NCBI RefSeq assembly: GCF_012927245.1
Contig: NZ_JABBGE010000003.1
Coordinates: 62,001-126,000, forward strand
Origin: Streptomyces sp. R302
Lineage (GTDB): Bacteria > Actinomycetota > Actinomycetes > Streptomycetales > Streptomycetaceae
Length of the DNA: 64,000 nucleotides
Direction: 5' to 3'
The translations under genes and the position numbers were made by a program. Shown one piece after another: positions 33,768-41,954 of this stretch (position 1 is its first letter; the number at the start of each line of letters is the position of its first letter). Under the pieces are notes generated by a model, which saw only the letters and a list, made by a program, of their open reading frames with translations, was not told the origin of the DNA and ran no database searches.

Positions 33768-35831
33768 ATGGGGCGGCGTTCCGGTGGACTGATCGGGACC
33801 TGGGCGGAGGCGCAGCGCGCGGCGCAGCGGCAGCGGGAGGGCCGGCACCAGGCGGTGCTCCGGCAGCAGCACGAGGCGGCGCGGCAGCAGCGGGTGTACG
33901 AGCAGGGTCTCGCCCGGGTGCAGCGGGAGCAGAAGGCGGCTTACCGGCAGCACCGGGAGGAGGACGCGCTGCGGCGGACGCGGGAGCTCGACGAGCGGGT
34001 CGAGGCTCTGCGGGGGCTGCTCGCGGCGGGGTGCCGGGCTCCCGTTCTCGGGGTGGAGTCGCTGCGGCGGGCGGAGGACGTCGAGCCTTTCGCGCCGGGT
34101 GCGTTGGGGCAGCCGGTGGCCATGCCGGAGCAGCGGAACTACCACGGGTTCGGGGCGCGGGAGCGATTCGAGCGCGACTGGTACGCGGCGCAGGCGGCGG
34201 AGGCGAGGCGGTTGGAGACGCTGACGGCCTACCGGCGCGAGTACGACGCCTGGGCGGCGGCCCGGCTCGCCGAGATCCGTGCGCACAACGCCGGGATCGA
34301 GGGGACGGCGGCGGCACTGCGCGCGGGGGACGCGGACACCGCGGTGGAGTTCTTCTCGGCGGTCCTCTTCGCCTCGACCGCCTGGCCGGAGGGCTTCCCG
34401 CGCGAGGTGTCGGCGGCGTACGACGGGCCCGGAAGGGTCCTGGTCCTCGACTGGGGCCTGCCGGGGTACGAGGTCGTGCCGGAGGCGAAGGGCGTGAAGT
34501 ACCTGCCGAGCACCGACCAGGAGAAGGAGGTTCCGCGGCCGGTGACGCAGCGGCGGGCGCTGTACCGGGACGTGCTCGCGCAGAGCGTGCTGCTCGCGGT
34601 GCGGGAGTTGTTCACCGCGGACCGGTTCGGGGCGCTGGACGCCGTCGCCCTGAACGGATACGTGAGCGGGGTGGATCCGGCGACCGGCCTGGACGCGCGG
34701 GTGTGCGTGGCGTCCGTGGTGGTGGAGAGGCAGGCCTTCGAGCGGCTGAACCTGGAACTGGTGGGGGCCGTGGAGTGCCTGACGGGGGCGCTCGCGGGCC
34801 GTCTCGCGGCGAAGCCGGAGGAGCGGACGCCGGTGGTGCCGCTGCGGGAGCCCGGACAGGTGGGTTCCGATGTGGTGGTGCAGGGGGACGGCGAGGAGCC
34901 CGATCTGCTGTCCATGGACCCGATCGCCTTCGAGGGGCTCGTGGCCGAACTGTTCCGCGCGCGGGGGCTGCAGGCCGTGACCACGCGCCGGTCGAACGAC
35001 GGCGGCGTCGACGTCGAGGCGCTCGATCCCGATCCGATCAGCGGCGGTTCGATCGTGGTGCAGGTGAAGCGGTACCGGAACACCGTGCCGCCCTCCGCGG
35101 TCCGGGATCTCTTCGGCACCGTGCAGGGCGCGGGGGCCAACAAGGGGGTCCTTGTCACCACCTCGAAGTTCGGGCCCGGCTCGTACACCTTCGCCAACGG
35201 CAAGCCGCTGACACTGATCGCGGGGACCGAGCTCGTCGACCTGCTCCACCAGCACGGTCTGCGGGGCCGGCTGGGCGGTGGGACCACGGCTTCGCCGACC
35301 CCCGAGCCCGAGCCCGCGCCCGTGTCCGCTCCGGCCGAGGCGGTGGAGGACTTCAACCTGCTGGGCATGGTGTGGTCGGGGGCCGCCGCCCTGGACGTGT
35401 GCGCGCTGGTCTGCACCGGCAACCGGGTCCTCGGGGACGACTGGTTCGTCTTCTTCAACAACCCCGCCACGCCCGACGGTTCGGTGGCCATGGTGCCCGC
35501 CGTTCCGGGTGACCGGGCGGCCGTGCGGGTCGGATTCGACGCGTTGCCCGCCCGGGCGGACCGACTGGTCCTGGTCGCGGCCGTGGACCCCGAGGCGAAC
35601 CCCGACGCGGACCTGGGCGGGTTCACGGAGGCCGGTATCCGGCTGCGGGACGACTCGGGTGTCGAGCTCGACCGTCTGGAGGTGTCCGAAGGACGGCCGG
35701 GGGAGACCGCGCTCGTCCTCGGATCGTTCCGGCGCCGAGCCGGCGGCGACTGGGACTTCGTCCTGGGTGGCAAGGGGTACCGGGGTGGCCTTGAGGAGCT
35801 GGTCGGGGACTTCGGGATCGAGGTGGAGTGA
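33768..35831 (+). CDS. Mrr-like restriction endonuclease fused to a TerD-like domain
   Basis: 687 residues from ATG 33768 (GGGGAGGGG upstream). Residues about 15-190 are Gln/Arg/Glu-rich coiled coil. A middle region (about 190-370) has no recognised fold. At about 383-490 an Mrr_cat nuclease core reads FEGLVAELFRARGLQ, then NDGGVDVEAL and IVVQVKRYRNTV, the D-(Q/E)-x-K type site with QVK. After a Pro-rich linker, residues about 527-687 match TerD: DWFVFFNNPATPDGSVAM, VRVGFDALPARADRLVLVAA and ETALVLGSFRRRAGGDWDFV. It is monocistronic, 123 bases after the tRNA. A DNA-damage, phage or stress effector controlled by the TerD sensor part is a reasonable inference. Confidence 0.85.
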   Translation: MGRRSGGLIGTWAEAQRAAQRQREGRHQAVLRQQHEAARQQRVYEQGLARVQREQKAAYRQHREEDALRRTRELDERVEALRGLLAAGCRAPVLGVESLRRAEDVEPFAPGALGQPVAMPEQRNYHGFGARERFERDWYAAQAAEARRLETLTAYRREYDAWAAARLAEIRAHNAGIEGTAAALRAGDADTAVEFFSAVLFASTAWPEGFPREVSAAYDGPGRVLVLDWGLPGYEVVPEAKGVKYLPSTDQEKEVPRPVTQRRALYRDVLAQSVLLAVRELFTADRFGALDAVALNGYVSGVDPATGLDARVCVASVVVERQAFERLNLELVGAVECLTGALAGRLAAKPEERTPVVPLREPGQVGSDVVVQGDGEEPDLLSMDPIAFEGLVAELFRARGLQAVTTRRSNDGGVDVEALDPDPISGGSIVVQVKRYRNTVPPSAVRDLFGTVQGAGANKGVLVTTSKFGPGSYTFANGKPLTLIAGTELVDLLHQHGLRGRLGGGTTASPTPEPEPAPVSAPAEAVEDFNLLGMVWSGAAALDVCALVCTGNRVLGDDWFVFFNNPATPDGSVAMVPAVPGDRAAVRVGFDALPARADRLVLVAAVDPEANPDADLGGFTEAGIRLRDDSGVELDRLEVSEGRPGETALVLGSFRRRAGGDWDFVLGGKGYRGGLEELVGDFGIEVE

Positions 35832-35836
35832 GGGGC

Positions 35837-35868
35837 CCGGGGGAGGGCGCCGGGGCGCCCTCCCCCGG
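35837..35868. terminator. Bidirectional terminator after the Mrr-TerD gene
   Basis: CCGGGGGAGGGCGCC at 35837-35851 pairs perfectly over 15 bases with GGCGCCCTCCCCCGG at 35854-35868. It sits between convergent genes. Confidence 0.9.
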
Positions 35869-35875
35869 AGGTTCG

Positions 35876-37270
35876 TCAGCGGCCCGCGATCCGGTTCGCC
35901 CAGGTCGCGAGGGGGGCCGTGGTGGCCGTGTGGGTGGTGGTCTCGTGGTGGTCGGCGGCTCGGAAGGCGGCGTACATGGTCTGGACGCCTAGCCAGCGGA
36001 GGGGTTCGGGTTCCCAGGTGCGGACCTTGTGGTTCACCCAGGGGAGGGTGGTGAGGTCGGTGGGGCCGGACTGGCCGGAGTCCTGGCGGATGAGGTCGCG
36101 GAGGGTGCGGGCGGCGAGGTTGGTGGTGGCGACGCCGGAGCCGACGTAGCCGCCGGCCCAGCCGAGGCCGGTGGAGCGGTCGAGGGCGGCGGTGGCGCAC
36201 CAGTCGCGGGGGACGCCGAGGACGCCGGACCAGGCGTGGTCGACGCGGACGCCGGCGAGCTGGGGGAAGAAGCGGATGAGGATCTCGCGGAGGGCTTCGA
36301 TCGTCTGCGGTTGGGTGCGGCCGTCGTTGTCGGTCTTCGAGCCGTAGCGGTAGGGGACGCCCCGGCCGCCGAGCGCGATGCGGCCGTCGGCGGTGCGCTG
36401 GGCGTACATGTAGGCGTGGGCCATGTCGCCGAGGGTCTCCAGGCCGTTCCAGCCGATGGACTCCCACTGGGCTTCGGTGAGCGGTTCGGTGGCGATCATG
36501 GAGGAGTTCATGGGGAGCCAGGTGCGGCGCTGGCCGGCGAGGGAGGCGGTGAAGCCCTCGGTGCAGCGGAGGACGTAGGGGGCGCGGACCGTGCCGTAGG
36601 GGGTCCGCGCGTGCTTGGGCTTGATCTCCGTCACCGGCGTCGACTCGTGGATCGTCACGCCGAGGGCCTCGACGGCGGCGCGCAGGCCGTTGACGAGCTT
36701 CACCGGGTGGATGCGGGCGCCGTGCGGGGTCCAGGAGGAGCCGACGGCGCCGGCGACGCGGATGCGTGCGGCGGTCTCGCGGGCGCCGTGGATCTCCCGG
36801 TCCGTCTCGCCGAAGGCGTGCTCGACCGCGTGGAACTCCTTGAGGCGGGTCAGCTGGGCGGGGGTGAGGGCGACCTCCAAGACGCCGCCGCGGTGCTGGT
36901 CGGCCTCGATCTTCTCGGCGTCGAGGACGTCGAGGACCTCGGTCACGGTGGCGTTCATCGCCTGCTGGAGGCGGACGGCGGCGTCGTGGCCGTGCAGCTT
37001 GGCGTAGCGGTCGCGGCCGGCGATGCCGTTGTAGAGCCAGCCGCCGTTGCGGCCGGAGGCGCCGTAACCGCAGAAGCGGGCCTCCAGGACGACGATGTCG
37101 AGGAACGGGACGGCCTTCTTGAGGTAGTACGCCGTCCACAGGCCGGTGTAGCCGCCGCCGACGATGCAGACGTCGGCGGTCCGGTCGCCGGGGAGCGGCT
37201 CCTGCGGCTCGGGCAGGCCCTCCTGGGCGAACCAGAAGGAGATGCCGCCGTTGACCGTGCTGGTGTTCAT
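35876..37270 (-). CDS. FAD-dependent oxidoreductase (DAO family, PuuB/glycine-oxidase-like)
   Basis: 464 residues. The FAD-binding Rossmann motif is DVCIVGGGYTGLWTAYYLKK near residue 33. ASGRNGGWLYNG and a C-terminal GWAGGYVGSGVATTNLAART motif are typical of the amine-oxidase-like DAO family, including gamma-glutamylputrescine oxidase. It oxidises an amine or amino acid to an imine with oxygen as acceptor; the substrate cannot be read. It shows no operon link to the downstream convergent gene. Confidence 0.9.
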   Translation of the reverse strand: MNTSTVNGGISFWFAQEGLPEPQEPLPGDRTADVCIVGGGYTGLWTAYYLKKAVPFLDIVVLEARFCGYGASGRNGGWLYNGIAGRDRYAKLHGHDAAVRLQQAMNATVTEVLDVLDAEKIEADQHRGGVLEVALTPAQLTRLKEFHAVEHAFGETDREIHGARETAARIRVAGAVGSSWTPHGARIHPVKLVNGLRAAVEALGVTIHESTPVTEIKPKHARTPYGTVRAPYVLRCTEGFTASLAGQRRTWLPMNSSMIATEPLTEAQWESIGWNGLETLGDMAHAYMYAQRTADGRIALGGRGVPYRYGSKTDNDGRTQPQTIEALREILIRFFPQLAGVRVDHAWSGVLGVPRDWCATAALDRSTGLGWAGGYVGSGVATTNLAARTLRDLIRQDSGQSGPTDLTTLPWVNHKVRTWEPEPLRWLGVQTMYAAFRAADHHETTTHTATTAPLATWANRIAGR

Positions 37271-37416
37271 GTAGTCCCTCTTCCCGGTGCGTGGCGGGAG
37301 GGTACCGGGGGCGTCGGTCCTCTGGAAACGGGTCTTTCGGCGGGTGGTGACGGGTGGGGGCGCGCCTGGGTTCGGGGGTGCGGATTTCGTCGCTCCGGAA
37401 GGAACTCCCCCTGTCT

Positions 37417-37827
37417 GTGCGCAGGACTCGGCACGCCCTCGCGGGCGTGGCCGCCGCGGGGCTCATCGTCCTTGCGGGGGTGGGCTGTTCGCCGTCGGGC
37501 GGTTCCCCGGCGGACGCGGGCGGGAGGGCCGGGGCTGCGTACGCGGACGTGCCGGGCGCGCTGCCGTCGGCCGTGGACGACACGAAGATCGTCGTCGGTG
37601 ACGTGGGCGCGCCGTACATGGTGACGGTGTACGCGGATGCCCGCTGTCCCTCCTGCGCGAGGTTCGAAGCGGGCGGGGGCGCGGTGCTGTCCGAGCGGGC
37701 CTTCGAGGGGTCGGGGGTCGGTGGTACTCCGGCGGTGAAGGCGGACGGGGAAGTGCTGGACGGCGGGGTCGGGTTGTACGGCGCGGGGCGGTTCGGGAGG
37801 CTGCTGGACGGGGCGCTCGGGTCGTAG
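37417..37827 (+). CDS. Thioredoxin-fold (DsbA-type) lipoprotein, internally shortened
   Basis: 136 residues from GTG 37417; the frame is open further upstream. It has a lipoprotein signal with lipobox VLAGVGCSPS. The thioredoxin-like start VGDVGAPYMVTVYADARCPS carries a CPSC active site. After FEAGGGAVLSERAFEG the sequence jumps to GTPAVKADGEVLDG, the cis-Pro segment that normally lies more than 100 residues later in DsbA-like proteins. The helical insert domain is therefore missing, in frame. It may be a relic or a minimal oxidoreductase. Confidence 0.7.
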   Translation: MRRTRHALAGVAAAGLIVLAGVGCSPSGGSPADAGGRAGAAYADVPGALPSAVDDTKIVVGDVGAPYMVTVYADARCPSCARFEAGGGAVLSERAFEGSGVGGTPAVKADGEVLDGGVGLYGAGRFGRLLDGALGS

Positions 37828-37830
37828 GGT
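37825..37830 (+). promoter_or_regulatory. Predicted -10 element for a leaderless kinase gene
   Basis: TAGGGT overlaps the stop codon region of the thioredoxin-like gene and ends 6 bases before GTG 37837. Confidence 0.45.
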
Positions 37831-37836
37831 CGGGGG

Positions 37837-38724
37837 GTGATCCATGTACCGGCTGAACTCGCCGAGTCCCAGGTCCGGTACAACGGCGAGGCGGGCCGGG
37901 CGTTCGTCGCCGCGCTGCCCGGGAGGGCCGAGGAGTTCCTCGGCCGGTGGGGGCTGCGGCTCGACGGGCCGTCGCTGCACGGTGCGGCCTCCCTGGTGCT
38001 GCCTGTGCGGCGGTCCGACGGCACGCCTGCCGCGCTCAAGCTCCAGCTCCTCGACGAGGAGACCGAGGGCGAGGCGGTCGCGTTGCGCGCATGGGACGGT
38101 GACGGGGTCGTACGGCTCTTGGAGCACGATCCGGAGACGGGCACGATGCTGCTCGAACGGGCCGACTCCGCCCGGCACTTGTCCCGGCTCGGGGACGTGG
38201 GGGAGGCGGTACGGATCCTGGCGGGGCTGCTGGCCCGGCTGTCCGCGGTCCCGGCGCCGCGGGGGCTGCGGCGGCTGGACGCGGTCGCGGCGCGGATGCT
38301 CGCGCGGGTGCCGGGGGCGGTGGCCCGGCTCGGTGCGCGGGACGCGGCGTTGCTCGCGGACTGCGCCGCCGCCGTGCGGGAGGTGGCGGGCGAGCCGGGG
38401 GACCGGCTGCTCCACTGGGATGTGCACTACGACAACGTGTTGGGCGCGGAGCGCGAGCCGTGGCTGGTCATCGACCCGAAGCCGCTCTCCGGCGACCCGG
38501 GTTTCGAGCTGCTGCCGGCGCTGACCAACCTCTGGAACCCGGACCCGGTCGAGATCCGGTGGCGCTTCGACCTGCTCACCGAGAGGCTGGGGCTCGACCG
38601 TGAGCGGGCGCTGGCGTGGACGCTGGGGCGGGTGCTGCAGAACGGGCTGTGGGAGGTCGAGGGGGGCGAGGACGAGCTCGGCGCCGTCCAAGTGGCCGTC
38701 GCGCGGGCGCTGCTGGCACGCTGA
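37837..38724 (+). CDS. Aminoglycoside/hydroxyurea phosphotransferase family kinase
   Basis: 295 residues. The kinase-like fold shows VLPVRRSDGTPAALKLQL (ATP-binding Lys), the catalytic loop LLHWDVHYDNVL (H-x-D-x-x-x-x-N) and the metal motif WLVIDPKPLSGDPGFELLPA. This pattern and length fit the APH(6)/hydroxyurea phosphotransferase group. A resistance role cannot be claimed without data; many chromosomal members phosphorylate unknown metabolites. A GNAT gene follows 4 bases after the stop. Confidence 0.88.
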   Translation: MIHVPAELAESQVRYNGEAGRAFVAALPGRAEEFLGRWGLRLDGPSLHGAASLVLPVRRSDGTPAALKLQLLDEETEGEAVALRAWDGDGVVRLLEHDPETGTMLLERADSARHLSRLGDVGEAVRILAGLLARLSAVPAPRGLRRLDAVAARMLARVPGAVARLGARDAALLADCAAAVREVAGEPGDRLLHWDVHYDNVLGAEREPWLVIDPKPLSGDPGFELLPALTNLWNPDPVEIRWRFDLLTERLGLDRERALAWTLGRVLQNGLWEVEGGEDELGAVQVAVARALLAR

Positions 38725-38728
38725 GGGG

Positions 38729-39211
38729 ATGATTCGTACCGCCACACCCGCCGACGTGCCCGTCATCCACGCCCTGGTCCGTGACCTCGCGGAGTACGAG
38801 AAGGCTCTCGACGAGGTCCGTGCCACGCCCGAGCAGCTTCATGAGGCGCTTTTCGGCGAGCGGCCGGCCGCCTTCGCGCACATCGCCGAGAGCGAGGACG
38901 GCGAGCCGGTCGGCTTCGCGCTCTGGTTCCTCAACTTCTCGACCTGGCGCGGGGTCCACGGCATCTACCTGGAGGACCTGTACGTCCGTCCGGAGGCGCG
39001 CGGTGGCGGCCACGGCAGGGCGCTGCTGACCGAGTTGGCGCGGATCTGCGTCGAGCGTGGCTACGAGCGGCTCGAGTGGTCGGTGCTGGACTGGAACCAG
39101 CCGTCGATCGACTTCTACGAGTCCCTGGGCGCCCGCCCGCAGGACGAGTGGACGGTCTACCGGCTCACGGACGGGGCCCTGGCGGCGCTCGGCGCACGGG
39201 GCGGGGTGTAG
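38729..39211 (+). CDS. GNAT family N-acetyltransferase (diamine-type)
   Basis: 160 residues. PADVPVIHALVRDLAEYEKA at the N-terminus and VGFALWFLNFSTWRGVHGIY, YLEDLYVRPEARGGGHGRAL (acetyl-CoA loop) and WNQPSIDFYESLGARPQDEW match the spermidine/spermine and thialysine acetyltransferase group. The substrate is probably a polyamine or amino acid analogue, by family. It is packed tightly between the kinase gene and a small unknown gene. Confidence 0.9.
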   Translation: MIRTATPADVPVIHALVRDLAEYEKALDEVRATPEQLHEALFGERPAAFAHIAESEDGEPVGFALWFLNFSTWRGVHGIYLEDLYVRPEARGGGHGRALLTELARICVERGYERLEWSVLDWNQPSIDFYESLGARPQDEWTVYRLTDGALAALGARGGV

Positions 39212-39220
39212 GAAGTCCCT

Positions 39221-39583
39221 ATGTGCAATGACGACAAGGACCACGGTCACGACATGGGCGTCGAGGCCCGTTTCCAGCGGATCACCGACTTCATCGAGGC
39301 GCGCCTGACTCCGCTCTTCGACCCGGCGAACGGCAGTGACCACGGCTTCGGGATGGACGACACCTCCCGCGCCCTGCGGGCGCTGCGCTACACCGTGCAG
39401 GCGGCCTCGCAGGTCTCCGGGCTCGTGGAGAAGCGGGAGACGGCGCCGGAGCTGCGCCAGGTGGTGGACCAGGCGCTGGAGCACAACTGGGACTCGCTGC
39501 GCTCCATCGCCCGGATGTGGGAGGACCACGAGGACTTCCGGAAGGAGTTCAAGGCGCACTCCTGGGACGTCCTCGGCGTCTGA
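39221..39583 (+). CDS. Small conserved hypothetical protein
   Basis: 120 residues beginning MCNDDKDHGHDMGVEARFQR. It is soluble and mostly helical (FGMDDTSRALRALRYTVQAA, WEDHEDFRKEFKAHSWDVLG). The His/Asp-rich first dozen residues could bind metal. It lies 9 bases downstream of the acetyltransferase gene and is probably in its operon. No function is recognised. Confidence 0.7.
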   Translation: MCNDDKDHGHDMGVEARFQRITDFIEARLTPLFDPANGSDHGFGMDDTSRALRALRYTVQAASQVSGLVEKRETAPELRQVVDQALEHNWDSLRSIARMWEDHEDFRKEFKAHSWDVLGV

Positions 39584-39606
39584 GCCCCCGTCTGCTGAAC
39601 CCTCGT

Positions 39607-40605
39607 CTACGGGATGAGTACCACCTTGCCCATCGTGCCCCGGGTCTCCAGGGCGCGGTGGGCTTCCGTCGCTTCGGCGAGGGGGAAGCGGTGGACGGCG
39701 GGGCGGAGGGTGCCGTCGGAGGCGGCGGCGAGGGCGGCGAGTTCGAGGTTGCGGACGTCGCCGCCGGCCTTCTGGATCATGACGGGGCCGAGGACGGAGT
39801 CGGAGGTGATGCCGCGTGCGGTCAGTTCCTCCTCGGTGAAGGTGAGGGGTGCGCCGTTGTCGACGCCCGCGCTGGACCAGCCGAAGACGAGGTGTTGTCC
39901 GCCCTTGCCGAGGAGGTCGACGGCGGCGCGGCCGGTGGTGCCGCCGACGGAGTCGAAGACGACGGTGGCGGTGCGGTCGCCGAGGAAGGCGCGGACCTGG
40001 TCGGGCCAGTCGGGGCGGGTGTAGTCGACGGCGAGGTCGGCGCCGTTCTCCTGGACGCGGGCGACCTTGGCGGGGCCGCCGGCGAGGCCGATGACGGTGG
40101 CGCCGGCGTTCTTGGCGTACTGGACGAGGAGGGTGCCGATGCCGCCGGCGGCGGCGGGGACGATCGCGATCGAGTCCGGGCCGAGGTCGGTGAACTGGAG
40201 GATGCCGAGGGTGGTGCGGCCGGTGCCGATCATGGCGACGGCCTCGGCCTCGCCGAGGTGGTCGGGGAGTTCGTGGAGGCGGGCGGCGTCGGTGACGGCG
40301 AGCTCGGCGTAGCCGCCGGGGTTCATGCCGAGGTGGGCGACGACTCGTTTGCCGAGCCAGGAGGGGTCGGTGTCCGCGCCGACGGCGTCGACGGTGCCGG
40401 CGACCTCGCGGCCGGGGACGGTGGGGAGTGCGGTGGGGGCGGGGAAGGGGCCGGGCGCGCCCTCGCGGAGGGCGGTGTCGAGGAGGTGGACGCCTGCGGC
40501 GGCCACGGCGATCCGGACCTGGCCGGGGCCGGGGACGGGGTCGGGGACCTCCTCGTGGGTGAGGTTCTCGGCGGGGCCGAAGGCGTGGAGGCGGATGGCG
40601 TGCAT
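39607..40605 (-). CDS. Zinc-type alcohol dehydrogenase-like quinone oxidoreductase
   Basis: 332 residues from ATG 40605. Medium-chain dehydrogenase fold: GroES-like N-terminus (MHAIRLHAFGPAENLTHEEV and VPGREVAGTVDAVG) and NADPH-binding AAAGGIGTLLVQYAKNAGA (AAGGVG-type motif). Zinc-ligand cysteines are absent, as in QOR enzymes. The likely reaction is NADPH-dependent reduction of quinones or enones. Confidence 0.9.
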   Translation of the reverse strand: MHAIRLHAFGPAENLTHEEVPDPVPGPGQVRIAVAAAGVHLLDTALREGAPGPFPAPTALPTVPGREVAGTVDAVGADTDPSWLGKRVVAHLGMNPGGYAELAVTDAARLHELPDHLGEAEAVAMIGTGRTTLGILQFTDLGPDSIAIVPAAAGGIGTLLVQYAKNAGATVIGLAGGPAKVARVQENGADLAVDYTRPDWPDQVRAFLGDRTATVVFDSVGGTTGRAAVDLLGKGGQHLVFGWSSAGVDNGAPLTFTEEELTARGITSDSVLGPVMIQKAGGDVRNLELAALAAASDGTLRPAVHRFPLAEATEAHRALETRGTMGKVVLIP

Positions 40606-40704
40606 GACGGTTCCCCTTCGTCGGTTGCTGTGCCCCCAGGCTGGTACCTCGACCTTGCTTGAGGTCAAGGGCGGGTTGTCGGTGGTGTGCGTCACGATGG
40701 GGGG

Positions 40705-41361
40705 ATGACGCGAAAGACCAGGGCGCCCCGGCGGGTGGAGCTGCGGCTGCCGCCGCTGGAGCCGTACGAGGGCGGGCTGGAGCCCGACGGGGACTACGAC
40801 GGCCTGGAGCTGGCCGGGCTCGATCTGGCGGGCGCCTCGGGGGAGGGCGCCCGGTTCCTGGACTGCCTGGTGCGGGAGTGCGCGCTGGACGGGGCGCGGC
40901 TGGCGGGGGCGCGGTTCCTGGACACGCGCCTGGAGGCGGTACGGGGCGTGGGCGCCGACCTGTCGGGGGCGCGGCTGCGGGACGCGGAGGTGCGGGAGGT
41001 GCGGTTCGGGGGGACGCAGCTGCACGGGTCCTCGTGGGAGAGGGTCCTCGTGCGGGGCGGCAAGTGGGACTACCCGAACCTGCGGGCGGCGACCCTGCGC
41101 GACGTCGTCTTCGAGGGGTGCGTCCTGGTGGAGCCGGACTTCGGCGGGGCGACGCTGGAGCGCGTCGCGTTCGTGGACTGCGAGCTCGTCGGGGTGGACT
41201 TCGCCGGCGCGAAGCTGGCCGACGCGGACCTGCGCGGCGTGCGCCGCCTGGAGATCGCCCGCGGTGTGGAGTCCCTGGCGGGCGCGGTGATCTCCTCGCC
41301 CCAGCTCCTCGACCTGGCCCCGGTCCTCGCGGCGCGGCTGGGGGTGCGGGTGGAGGACTGA
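40705..41361 (+). CDS. Pentapeptide-repeat protein
   Basis: 218 residues from ATG 40705. From about residue 30 it carries A(D/N)LXX-type repeats (LELAGLDLAGASGEGARFLD, GARLAGARFLDTRLEAVRGV, GADLSGARLRDAEV and others), which form a right-handed quadrilateral helix. Some members mimic DNA and protect gyrase; most have no known function. There are two repeat blocks separated by SSWERVLVRGGKWDY. Confidence 0.88.
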   Translation: MTRKTRAPRRVELRLPPLEPYEGGLEPDGDYDGLELAGLDLAGASGEGARFLDCLVRECALDGARLAGARFLDTRLEAVRGVGADLSGARLRDAEVREVRFGGTQLHGSSWERVLVRGGKWDYPNLRAATLRDVVFEGCVLVEPDFGGATLERVAFVDCELVGVDFAGAKLADADLRGVRRLEIARGVESLAGAVISSPQLLDLAPVLAARLGVRVED

Positions 41362-41378
41362 GGGGGAGGGCCCGGGGG

Positions 41379-41879
41379 TTACTTCAGGCGGGGGAAGCGG
41401 GCCTGGAGGTCCCAGACGGCCGGGTTGTCGGCGAGGCCCTCGTGCATGTCGGTGAGGTCGGCCAGGAGGTCGTGGAGGAAGTCGCGGGCCTCCCGGCGGA
41501 GTTCGGTGTGGGAGAAGGTGAGGGGGCGTTCGTCGCCGGGCATCCAGTCCGCTTCGACGTCGACCCAGCCGAAGCGGCGCTCGAAGAGCATGCGGTCCGA
41601 GGACTCGGTGAAGTCGAGTTCGGCGTACTGGGGGCGGGAGGCGCGGCTGCCGGCCGGGTCCCGGTCGAGCTGTTCGACGATGTCGCAGAGCGCCCATGCG
41701 AAGTCGAGGACCGGCACCCATCCCCAGGCTGTGGACACCTCGCGGTCCTCCTTGGTGTCCGCGAGGTAGACGTCGCCGCAGAAGAGGTCGTGCCGCAGGG
41801 CGTGGACGTCCGCCCCCCGGTAGTCGGTCTGCGGGGGGTCGGGGAAGCGCCGGGAGAGGGAGTAGCCGATGTCGAGCAC
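41379..41879 (-). CDS. Hypothetical protein
   Basis: 166 residues from GTG 41879. It is acidic, soluble and rich in aromatic residues (AWGWVPVLDFAWALCDIVEQ, RRFGWVDVEADWMPGDE). The C-terminal half is helical (ELRREARDFLHDLLADLTDM). Family not recognised. A three-copy repeat lies immediately upstream. Confidence 0.65.
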   Translation of the reverse strand: MLDIGYSLSRRFPDPPQTDYRGADVHALRHDLFCGDVYLADTKEDREVSTAWGWVPVLDFAWALCDIVEQLDRDPAGSRASRPQYAELDFTESSDRMLFERRFGWVDVEADWMPGDERPLTFSHTELRREARDFLHDLLADLTDMHEGLADNPAVWDLQARFPRLK

Positions 41880-41890
41880 CTGTCGATGGT

Positions 41891-41953
41891 GTCACGCCCC
41901 GGGACCCGGCGGTCACGCCCCTGGGGCCCGGCGGTCACGCCCCCGGGGCCCGC
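41891..41953. repeat. Three-copy 20-22 bp tandem repeat
   Basis: Units start at 41891, 41912 and 41934, each beginning GTCACGCCCC and continuing with a GGGNCCCGGC-type end. The array fills the space between the unknown gene and the monooxygenase gene. Each unit contains a small GC palindrome and could form a weak hairpin. Confidence 0.75.
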
Positions 41954-41954
41954 G

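Noticed and set aside
33693..38144. A 1483-codon open frame on the minus strand
   Set aside because: It runs antisense through the Mrr-TerD gene and out of frame through the FAD oxidoreductase. The product is low-complexity Pro/Arg/Ser sequence caused by high GC; no domain is present.
41891..41953. Possible CRISPR-like repeats
   Set aside because: The three units are directly adjacent with no spacers and no cas genes nearby; it is a simple tandem repeat.
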